Source: JBBRVP01 sp038246785 | Lineage (GTDB): Bacteria; Actinomycetota; Actinomycetes; Jiangellales; Jiangellaceae | Direction of reading: 5' to 3' | Assembly: GCA_038246785.1 (NCBI GenBank) | Contig: JBBRVP010000026.1 | Span: 1 to 45,115 of the forward strand | Length of the DNA stretch: 45,115 bases | Part shown: piece by piece, positions 39,068-45,115 of the stretch | How positions within the stretch are numbered: the first letter of the stretch is position 1 | Layout: each line of letters begins with the position of its first letter | Made by a program: the position numbers and the translations under genes | The notes under the pieces: model-generated | What the model saw: only the letters and a program-made list of their open reading frames with translations | What the model was told of the DNA's origin: nothing | The model's database searches: none

Positions 39068-39772
39068 GTGCTCGTCGCCGGTTTCCCCGCGCCCGTGTTC
39101 GGCACCAACTGCTACGTCGTGGCGCCGGCGGCGGGCGAGGAGTGCGTCGTCGTCGACCCCGGCATCGGCGTCGAGGAGCAGCTGCGCCGGCTGCTGGTCG
39201 AGCACCGGCTGCGACCGGCAGCCGTCCTGCTCACCCACGGCCACCTCGACCACACGTTCGCGGTCACGCCGGTGTGCGGCGCCCACGGCGTCGCCGCGTA
39301 CATCCACGGCGATGACCGCTATCGGCTGCGCGACCCGTACGGCAGTCTCGGCGAGCCGATGCGGGCCATGCTGGAGGCGCAGTTCGGGACCCTGGCCGCG
39401 TGGCGGGAGCCTGCCGACGTACGCCGCGTCGTCGACGCCGAGCTGCTGAGCCTCGCCGGCATGGACGTGCGGGTCAGTCACGCACCCGGGCACACGGAGG
39501 GCTCGGTGATGTTCGGGCTGCCCGGCGCACCGGACGGGCTGCGCGGGGTGGAGGTGAGTGCCACGCTGCTCAGCGGCGACGTGCTCTTCGCCGGCAGCAT
39601 CGGCCGCACGGACCTGCCCGGCGGCGACCTGGCGACGATGATGCGCTCGCTGCGCGACAAGGTGCTGCCGCTGGCCGACGACACGCTGGTGCTGCCCGGC
39701 CACGAGGGCGTGACGACGATCGGCCGGGAGCGCGCGAGCAACCCGTACCTGCTCCAGGTCATGTCCTCGTGA
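39068..39772 (+). CDS. MBL-fold metallohydrolase (glyoxalase II-like)
   Basis: The 234-residue protein is a metallo-beta-lactamase-fold hydrolase. The metal site is complete: HGHLDHT (H-x-H-x-D-H), the His in SHAPGHTEGSV, the Asp in LLSGDVLFAGSIGRTD and the final His in LPGHEGVTTIGRE. The N-terminus NCYVVAPAAGEECVVVDPG is typical of the glyoxalase II-like group. M. tuberculosis has such a gene (Rv2581c) directly before hisS. Since actinomycetes lack glutathione, the thioester substrate is uncertain. GTG at 39068 has GGAAGG upstream. The stop overlaps the hisS GTG (GTGA). Confidence 0.9.
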   Translation: MLVAGFPAPVFGTNCYVVAPAAGEECVVVDPGIGVEEQLRRLLVEHRLRPAAVLLTHGHLDHTFAVTPVCGAHGVAAYIHGDDRYRLRDPYGSLGEPMRAMLEAQFGTLAAWREPADVRRVVDAELLSLAGMDVRVSHAPGHTEGSVMFGLPGAPDGLRGVEVSATLLSGDVLFAGSIGRTDLPGGDLATMMRSLRDKVLPLADDTLVLPGHEGVTTIGRERASNPYLLQVMSS

Positions 39773-41136
39773 GCGCCCGGGTCGCGCCGCTGTCCGGCTT
39801 CCCCGAGCAGCTGCCTGCCGAGCGGGCGGTCGAGCAGCACATGCTCGACCGGGTCCGGCGGACCTTCGAGCTGTGGGGCTTCGCCTCGATCGAGACCCGC
39901 GCCGTCGAGCCGCTGTCGGTGCTGCTCGCCAAGGGCGAGATCGACAAAGAGATCTACTCCGTCCGGCGGCTGCACGCCGATGCCGCGGCGGATGCCGACG
40001 ATGACACGCTCGCGCTGCACTATGACCTGACGGTGCCGTTTGCGCGCTACGTGCTCGAGCACGCCGGCCGCCTGCACTTCCCGTTCCGCCGCTACCAGAT
40101 CCAGAAGTGCTGGCGCGGCGAGCGGCCGCAGGAGGGTCGTTACCGCGAGTTCGTGCAGGCCGATGTCGACGTCGTCGACCGGGACCAGCTGGCGTTCCAC
40201 CATGAGGTGGAGGTCGCCCAGGTGATGGCCGAGGCGCTGGCGGGACTGCCGCTGCCGCCGCTGCGGATGCAGGTCAACAACCGCAAGCTCATCGAGGGCT
40301 ACTACCTCGGGATCGGGCTGGAGGACGTGCCGGCCGCGATGCGCGCGGTCGACAAGCTCGACCGGGCCGGTCCGGACGCGGTCGGCGAGCTGCTCGAGCG
40401 CGAGGCCGGGGCTGCGCCGGCGCAGGCGCGGGCCTGCCTCGCGCTCGCCGACGTCGTGGCCACCGACGCGTCCTTCGTCGACCGCGTACGCGCGCTCGGC
40501 GTCACCCACCCGCTGATCGACGAAGGGCTGGCGGAGCTCGTCCGGGTCGTCGACGGGGCGCGGGCCCTGGGGTCGGAGACGTTCACTCTGGTCGCCGACC
40601 TGGGGATCGCGCGCGGTCTTGACTACTACACCGGCACCGTCTACGAGACGCGGATGACCGGCTTCGAGTCGATCGGCTCGGTCTGCTCGGGCGGGCGCTA
40701 TGACGCGCTGGCCAGCGACGGGCGAACGACCTACCCCGGCGTCGGCGTCTCCCTGGGGGTGACCCGGCTGCTCACGCCGCTGCTGGCCCGCGGTGTCCTG
40801 TCCGGCTCGCGCAGCGTGCCGTCGGCGGTGTTGGTCGCGTTGCCGTCCGAAGACGACCGGGCCCGTTGCGGCGCGGTGGCGCAGAGCCTTCGTGCGCGCG
40901 GGATCGCCTGCGAGGTCGCCCCTTCGGCGGCGAAGTACGGTCGGCAGATCCGTCACGCGGAGCGGCGCGGCATCCCGTACGTGTGGTTCCCCGGACCGGC
41001 GGCCGGCGATGGCACTGGCGACGGCGGGCACGGCGACGAGGTGAAGGACATCCGCAGCGGAGCGCAGGTGCCCGCCGACCCGACCTCCTGGACGCCTCCG
41101 GAGGAGGACCTCCGGGTGCAGGTCCACGCCCGCTGA
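39769..41136 (+). CDS. hisS: Histidyl-tRNA synthetase
   Basis: The 455-residue class II synthetase charges tRNA-His. Landmarks are GFPEQLPAERAVEQHML near the N-terminus, LHYDLTVPFARYV, motif 2 QIQKCWRGERPQEGRYREFVQ, the histidine-binding LGIARGLDYYTGTVYE, motif 3 YPGVGVSLGVTRLL and a C-terminal anticodon-binding domain. An insertion with GDGTGDGGHGDEVKDI near residue 420 makes that domain slightly unusual. GTG at 39769 overlaps the preceding stop, so the protein is translated with the MBL hydrolase. A large palindromic element lies 57 bases downstream. Confidence 0.96.
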   Translation: MSARVAPLSGFPEQLPAERAVEQHMLDRVRRTFELWGFASIETRAVEPLSVLLAKGEIDKEIYSVRRLHADAAADADDDTLALHYDLTVPFARYVLEHAGRLHFPFRRYQIQKCWRGERPQEGRYREFVQADVDVVDRDQLAFHHEVEVAQVMAEALAGLPLPPLRMQVNNRKLIEGYYLGIGLEDVPAAMRAVDKLDRAGPDAVGELLEREAGAAPAQARACLALADVVATDASFVDRVRALGVTHPLIDEGLAELVRVVDGARALGSETFTLVADLGIARGLDYYTGTVYETRMTGFESIGSVCSGGRYDALASDGRTTYPGVGVSLGVTRLLTPLLARGVLSGSRSVPSAVLVALPSEDDRARCGAVAQSLRARGIACEVAPSAAKYGRQIRHAERRGIPYVWFPGPAAGDGTGDGGHGDEVKDIRSGAQVPADPTSWTPPEEDLRVQVHAR

Positions 41137-41192
41137 CCACCGACCCGCAGCGGGCACCCGCGCGCCGGCCCACCCGCCCCCTATCCGCCGCC

Positions 41193-41286
41193 CTTCGGTA
41201 CACATTTGGGGCTCCTGCGACCTCAGCGGCTGCAGGGGCACCCCAGCAGCCTCCGCAACCCCGCAAGCCCCAAATGCGTACGGAAG
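41193..41286. repeat. 94-bp palindromic element between hisS and the VOC gene
   Basis: The 21-base arms at 41193-41213 and 41266-41286 are inverted copies matching at 19 of 21 positions. They share the core CATTTGGGGCT on one side and AGCCCCAAATG on the other, and end in CTTC/GAAG. The 52-base interior carries its own hairpin: GGCTGC..GCAGCC around GGGG..CCCC at 41228-41251. The A/T-rich ATTT/AAAT parts stand out in this GC-rich sequence. It encodes nothing. It sits between the ends of two convergent genes and could act as a two-way terminator, but its size and internal structure resemble a REP- or MITE-like mobile palindrome. No other copy was noticed in the window. Confidence 0.9.
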
Positions 41287-41317
41287 CGCCGCGGCGGCGC
41301 CGGGCGGGCAGAGGTGG

Positions 41318-41704
41318 TCAGGGGGCGGCGCGCTCCTCGGGGGTGAGCGCGCGCAGGATGCAGAACTCGTTGCCCTCCGGGTCGGCAAGCACGACCCAGG
41401 TCTGCTCGCCCTGGCCGATGTCGACCCGGCGGGCGCCCAGCGCCAGGACGCGCTGCACCTCGGCGGCCTGGTCGTCGGGGCGCAGGTCGAGGTGCAGGCG
41501 GTTCTTGACCGTCCTCGGGTCCGGGACGGCGAGGAAGAGGAGGTCGGGCGACACCCCGTCGGCGGGGGTGCCGGCGGGTGGCTCCAGCACCACTTCCTCC
41601 GGGTCCTCGTACGTCACCCGCCATCCCAGCACCTCGGCCCACCAGCGGCCGAGGCGGACGGGGTCGGCGGCATCGACGGCGGTGCACTGCCACGCAAGCG
41701 TCAC
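41318..41704 (-). CDS. VOC (glyoxalase/bleomycin-resistance) family protein
   Basis: The 128-residue protein has the two-module VOC layout. The start TLAWQCTAVDAADPVRLGRWWAEVLGW and the second module KNRLHLDLRPDDQAAEVQRVLALGARRVDIGQGEQTWVVLADPEGNEFCIL are typical of glyoxalase-like domain proteins of actinomycetes. Possible metal ligands are the His of NRLHLDL and the Glu of EGNEFC. Substrate unknown. GTG at 41704 gives the full first strand; the longer frame to 41890 would run into the aspS coding region. It is convergent with hisS and divergent from aspS (127-bp gap). Confidence 0.85.
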   Translation of the reverse strand: MTLAWQCTAVDAADPVRLGRWWAEVLGWRVTYEDPEEVVLEPPAGTPADGVSPDLLFLAVPDPRTVKNRLHLDLRPDDQAAEVQRVLALGARRVDIGQGEQTWVVLADPEGNEFCILRALTPEERAAP

Positions 41705-41792
41705 GGACGCCAGGGTTCCGGGTCGCGGGCGCGGTGTCGACCGTGTTTGCGTGGCGCTCACAACCGTGTCGCGGGGGGCGTGACCCGCTCCG

Positions 41793-41798
41793 TACGAT
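41793..41798 (+). promoter_or_regulatory. Candidate -10 box for aspS
   Basis: TACGAT fits TANNNT and predicts transcription from about 41805, with a 27-base leader that includes AAAGGA before the GTG at 41832. No T-box or other riboswitch fits in this short leader. Confidence 0.35.
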
Positions 41799-41831
41799 GC
41801 CACCCGCGATCCCCGCCCCGAAAGGATCTTC

Positions 41832-43592
41832 GTGCTCCGCACCCACGAGGCCGGCACGCTGCGTGCCGGCTCGGCCGGCCAGACCGTCACCTTGACCGGG
41901 TGGGTGGCGCGCCGGCGCGATCACGGAGGCGTGGCATTTCTCGACCTGCGCGACGCATCCGGGGTGGTGCAGGTGGTCGTCCGCGACGAGCGGGTCGCCC
42001 ACGACCTGCGCACCGAGTCGTGTCTTCGCGTCACCGGCGAGGTCGCGGTGCGGCCGGAGGGCAACGCCAACCCGTCGTTGCCGACCGGCGAGGTGGAGGT
42101 CGTCGCCTCCGCGGTCGAGGTGCTCGGCGAGGCGGCGGCGCTGCCGTTCCAGGTCGACGAGCACGTCGAGGTGGGCGAGGAGGTGCGGCTGCGCTACCGC
42201 TACCTCGACCTGCGGCGGCCGGCCCCCGCAGCGGCGATCCGGCTGCGCAGCGAGGTCAACCGGGTTGCCCGGGAGGTGCTGCACCGGCACGGTTTCGTCG
42301 AGGTCGAGACCCCGACGCTGACCCGCTCGACGCCCGAGGGCGCCCGCGACTTCCTCGTGCCGGCGCGGCTGCAGCCGGGCTCCTGGTACGCGTTGCCGCA
42401 GAGCCCGCAGCTGTTCAAGCAGCTGCTCATGGTCGCCGGCCTGGAACGCTACTACCAGATCGCCCGCTGCTACCGCGACGAGGACTTCCGCGCCGACCGG
42501 CAGCCGGAGTTCACCCAGCTCGACGTGGAGATGAGCTTCGCCGAGCAGGACGACGTCATCGCGCTGTCGGAGGAGGTGCTCGTCGCCCTGTGGCAGCTGG
42601 TCGGCCACGAGGTCGCGACCCCGATCCCGCGGATGACCTACGCGGAGGCGATGCGCCGCTTCGGCACCGACAAGCCCGACCTGCGCTTCGAGCGCGAGAT
42701 CGTCGAGTGCACCGACTACTTCCGCGACACCGCCTTCCGAGTGTTCCAGGCGCCGTACGTCGGCGCGGTCGTGATGCCGGGTGGTGCGGCGGCGAGCCGC
42801 CGCGAGCTCGACGCCTGGCAGGAGTGGGCGAAGGCGCGGGGGGCGCGTGGGCTGGCGTACGCCCTCGTCGGCCCCGACGGCGGGCTGTCCGGCCCGATCG
42901 CCAAGAACCTCTCCGCCGCCGAACGTGACGGCCTCGCCGCCCACGTCGGCGCGAGCGCGGGCGACGCGGCATTCTTCGCCGCCGGCTTCGCCAAGCCCTC
43001 GCAGGCGCTGCTCGGCGCGGCGCGGCTGGAGATCGGCCGCCGCTGCGGGCTCGTCGACGCGTCGGCCTGGTCGTTCCTCTGGGTGGTCGACGCGCCGCTG
43101 TTCGAGCCGGTGTCGGAGACCCACGACGTCGCGGTCGGCTCCGGGGCGTGGACCGCGGTGCACCACGCGTTCACCTCGCCCAAGCCGGAGAGCATGCCGA
43201 CGTTCGACAGCGATCCCGAGTCGGCGCTGGCCTACGCCTACGACATCGTCTGCAACGGCAACGAGATCGGCGGTGGCTCCATCCGCATCCACCGCCGCGA
43301 CGTGCAGGAGCGGGTCTTCGCGGTGATGGGGCTGTCTGCGGCGGAGGCCCGGGAGAAGTTCGGCTTCCTGCTCGAGGCGCTGCGCTACGGCGCCCCGCCG
43401 CACGGTGGCATCGCCTTCGGCTGGGACCGCATCTGCGCCCTGCTGGCCCACACCGACTCGATCCGCGACGTCATTGCCTTCCCCAAGAGCGGCGGCGGCC
43501 AGGATCCGCTCACCGGCGCCCCGACGCCGATCACGCCGGCCCAGCGCAAGGAGGCCGGCGTCGACGTGCGCCCCGACGCGGCGTCGGGCTGA
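41832..43592 (+). CDS. aspS: Aspartyl-tRNA synthetase (probably non-discriminating, Asp/Asn)
   Basis: The 586-residue bacterial-type class IIb synthetase has an N-terminal OB-fold anticodon domain (1-105), motif 1 with RSEVNRVAREVLHRHGFVEVETPTLT, motif 2 YYQIARCYRDEDFRADRQPEFTQ, a GAD insertion domain (about 290-410) and motif 3 HGGIAFGWDRICALL. The anticodon domain reads WVARRRDHGG with His31, and the later loop is VRPEGNANP. His at position 31 is associated with AspRS enzymes that also charge tRNA-Asn, whereas the discriminating E. coli enzyme has Leu there. That would require the GatCAB amidotransferase elsewhere in the genome. GTG at 41832 has AAAGGA upstream and gives the standard N-terminus. 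Confidence 0.96.
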   Translation: MLRTHEAGTLRAGSAGQTVTLTGWVARRRDHGGVAFLDLRDASGVVQVVVRDERVAHDLRTESCLRVTGEVAVRPEGNANPSLPTGEVEVVASAVEVLGEAAALPFQVDEHVEVGEEVRLRYRYLDLRRPAPAAAIRLRSEVNRVAREVLHRHGFVEVETPTLTRSTPEGARDFLVPARLQPGSWYALPQSPQLFKQLLMVAGLERYYQIARCYRDEDFRADRQPEFTQLDVEMSFAEQDDVIALSEEVLVALWQLVGHEVATPIPRMTYAEAMRRFGTDKPDLRFEREIVECTDYFRDTAFRVFQAPYVGAVVMPGGAAASRRELDAWQEWAKARGARGLAYALVGPDGGLSGPIAKNLSAAERDGLAAHVGASAGDAAFFAAGFAKPSQALLGAARLEIGRRCGLVDASAWSFLWVVDAPLFEPVSETHDVAVGSGAWTAVHHAFTSPKPESMPTFDSDPESALAYAYDIVCNGNEIGGGSIRIHRRDVQERVFAVMGLSAAEAREKFGFLLEALRYGAPPHGGIAFGWDRICALLAHTDSIRDVIAFPKSGGGQDPLTGAPTPITPAQRKEAGVDVRPDAASG

Positions 43593-43655
43593 GCTGATGA
43601 CCGCCTGCTGTCGAGCCCCCTGTCGCCGCGCGCCCGGGCATGCGCCGGCCTGACG

Positions 43656-43661
43656 TACGCT
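43656..43661 (+). promoter_or_regulatory. Candidate -10 box for a leaderless rarA transcript
   Basis: TACGCT is followed by seven bases and the GTG at 43669. There is no ribosome-binding site in the preceding 20 bases, supporting transcription that starts at or next to the GTG. Confidence 0.4.
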
Positions 43662-43668
43662 CGCCGCC

Positions 43669-45045
43669 GTGGCCGAGGGCACGCTGTTCGACGGCCCCGG
43701 ACGCCCGGCCGCGATCCCGGTGTGGCCAGGCGGGGGCAGCCTCGCGGGCGCGGATGGTGCGCACACCGGTGCCCCGCTGGCCGTGCGGATGCGCCCGCGC
43801 ACGCTCGATGAGATGGTCGGGCAGCGCCACCTGCTCGCCCCAGGGTCGCCGCTCCGCCGCCTCGTCGAGGGTGACGCCCCGATGTCGCTGCTGCTGTGGG
43901 GCCCCCCGGGGACGGGGAAGACGACGATCGCGTACGTCGTCTCGCGGGCCACCGTCCGGCGCTTCGTCGAGTTGTCGGCGGTGACGGCGGGCGTCAAGGA
44001 GGTGCGTGCCGTCATCGACGCGGCCCGCCGCGAACTGGTCCGCAGCGGCACCCAGACAGTCCTGTTCGTCGACGAGGTGCACCGCTTTTCCAAGACCCAG
44101 CAGGACGTCCTGCTGCCCGGCGTGGAGAACCGCTGGATCACCCTGGTCGCCGCCACCACGGAGAACCCGTTCTTCTCCATCGTCTCGCCGCTGCTCTCGC
44201 GCTCCCTCCTGCTCACCCTCGAGCCGCTGACCGACGCCGACGTCGGCGACGTCGTGCGCTCGGCGCTGGCCGACGAGCGGGGGTTGCGCGGGACGCTGGC
44301 GCTCGACGACGACGCGTACGAGCACATCGTGCGGCTCGCGGCGGGTGACGCACGCCGGGCGCTGAGCTACCTGGAGGCAGCCGCCGGAGCGGCCACGGCC
44401 CGGGAGGCGGCCGTGATCGACCTGCCGACGGTCGAAGCCGCGGTCGACCGGGCGGCGGTGCGCTACGACCGTGACGGCGACCAGCACTACGACGTGGCCA
44501 GCGCGTTCATCAAGTCGATGCGCGGTTCGGACGTCGACGCGGCGCTGCACTACCTGGCGCGGCTGCTCGAGGCGGGAGAGGACCCGCGCTTCGTCGCCCG
44601 CCGCATCGTCATCGCGGCCAGCGAGGACGTCGGCATGGCCGACCCGACAGCGCTGCAGACGGCCGTCGCCGCCGCCCAGGCGGTCGCGCTCATCGGGATG
44701 CCGGAGGCGCGGATCGTGCTGGCCCAGGCGGTGGTGCATCTCGCCCTGGCGCCGAAGTCCAACGCCGCGTACGTCGGCATCGAGCGGGCGAGCGCCGACG
44801 TACGCGCCGGCCTCGTCGGAGCGGTGCCCGCCCACCTGCGCGACGCGAACTACCCAGGGTCGAAGGCGCTCGGCCATGGCGTGGGGTACCGCTACGCCCA
44901 CGACGACCCGCGCGGGGTGGTGGCGCAGCGCTATGCGCCTGGCGTCGTCGCCGGCCGGCGCTACTACGAGCCCACCGAGCGGGGGCAGGAGGGCGAGCTC
45001 GCCGAGCGGCTGCGCCGCATCCGTGAGCTCCTCGACGGGGCCTGA
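43669..45045 (+). CDS. rarA: Replication-associated recombination protein A (RarA/MgsA AAA+ ATPase)
   Basis: The 458-residue clamp-loader-like AAA+ ATPase acts at stalled replication forks. After a 37-residue variable Gly/Ala-rich start come RMRPRTLDEMVGQRHLL, Walker A LWGPPGTGKTTIA, Walker B LFVDEVHRFSKTQQD, sensor 1 LVAATTENPFFSIVSPLLSR with the arginine finger, and the C-terminal RarA oligomerisation region (DQHYDVASAFIKSMRGSDVDAALHYLARLLEAGEDP and LAPKSNAAY). Length fits the family. The GTG is placed by the TACGCT hexamer seven bases upstream. The same gene follows aspS in M. tuberculosis (Rv2559c). Confidence 0.96.
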   Translation: MAEGTLFDGPGRPAAIPVWPGGGSLAGADGAHTGAPLAVRMRPRTLDEMVGQRHLLAPGSPLRRLVEGDAPMSLLLWGPPGTGKTTIAYVVSRATVRRFVELSAVTAGVKEVRAVIDAARRELVRSGTQTVLFVDEVHRFSKTQQDVLLPGVENRWITLVAATTENPFFSIVSPLLSRSLLLTLEPLTDADVGDVVRSALADERGLRGTLALDDDAYEHIVRLAAGDARRALSYLEAAAGAATAREAAVIDLPTVEAAVDRAAVRYDRDGDQHYDVASAFIKSMRGSDVDAALHYLARLLEAGEDPRFVARRIVIAASEDVGMADPTALQTAVAAAQAVALIGMPEARIVLAQAVVHLALAPKSNAAYVGIERASADVRAGLVGAVPAHLRDANYPGSKALGHGVGYRYAHDDPRGVVAQRYAPGVVAGRRYYEPTERGQEGELAERLRRIRELLDGA

Positions 45046-45087
45046 GCCACCCCCGGTGCCCGTCCCGCAGCCCGGAGGGCTCCTCGA

Positions 45088-45115
45088 GTGGAACGCCAGG
45101 CCGACACGCCGGGCC
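45088..45115 (+). CDS. Possible start of another gene, cut by the window end
   Basis: GTG at 45088 is preceded by GGAGG at 45074-45078 with a 9-base spacer and opens nine codons (VERQADTPG) before the window ends. The start site is good, but the visible peptide is too short to assign to a family or to confirm that the gene is real. Confidence 0.3.

Noticed and set aside
41223..44327. A 1034-codon open frame on the minus strand opposite aspS and rarA
   Set aside because: It is antisense to two unmistakable conserved genes, and its composition (Arg/Gly/Val/His-rich, no motifs) is that of a high-GC shadow frame. Only its 41318-41704 stretch, in another frame, is a real gene.

Overview
The window is chromosomal DNA of a high-GC actinomycete: third codon positions are strongly G/C, GTG starts are common, and the gene order is typical of the phylum. 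The order thrS - HIT - pgsA - PIM acyltransferase - pimA - pdxS - pdxT - yebC - ruvCAB - yajC - secD - secF - apt - rel - cyclophilin - MBL hydrolase - hisS - aspS - rarA follows the Mycobacterium tuberculosis Rv2614c-Rv2559c region. An SsgA-family protein points to a morphologically complex, possibly sporulating, non-mycobacterial lineage. PgsA, the acyltransferase and PimA predict phosphatidylinositol mannosides in the envelope. I cannot name the genus from sequence alone.

Layout. 1-2.7 kb: the edge of an IS5-type insertion element, a DHFR/RibD-like reductase, a cyclopropane-fatty-acid synthase and a divergent GNAT acetyltransferase. 2.7-10 kb: glgX, treY and treZ, which convert glycogen-type glucans to trehalose, all on the minus strand, with a plus-strand PPK2 kinase gene between treY and treZ. 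10.2-13.6 kb: a YihY/BrkB membrane protein, a small leader ORF, rsgA and an esterase. 13.6-16.1 kb: a Gly-Cys-Val tRNA cluster, pabC-like lyase, SsgA-family regulator, a PGPGW membrane protein and a second tRNA-Val. 16.2-24.7 kb: thrS, a DUF4241 protein and a HIT protein, an EF-G-like GTPase on the other strand, then the PIM genes pgsA/acyltransferase/pimA. 24.7-27.8 kb: a membrane-anchored unknown, pdxS, pdxT (PLP synthesis) and yebC. 28.1-34.3 kb: ruvCAB (Holliday junction processing), yajC-secD-secF (export) and apt. 34.4-39 kb: the (p)ppGpp enzyme Rel, then DUF349 and cyclophilin genes on the minus strand. 39-45 kb: MBL hydrolase, hisS, a VOC protein, aspS, rarA and possibly the start of one more gene.

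Most of the window is ordinary housekeeping sequence. The unexplained signals are in the gaps. They include a 94-bp near-perfect palindromic element between hisS and the VOC gene; three 10-bp motifs at exact 25-bp spacing plus an inverted fourth between pdxS and pdxT; a 28-bp tandem repeat running into the pgsA promoter; and a 21-codon ORF with a strong ribosome-binding site before rsgA. There is also a minus-strand coding-like segment between yebC and ruvC. Finally, a -10-like TANNNT hexamer recurs 6-8 bases before the start codon at about ten genes, which suggests that leaderless transcription is frequent here. I saw no CRISPR array, prophage, recognisable defence system or secondary-metabolite cluster.
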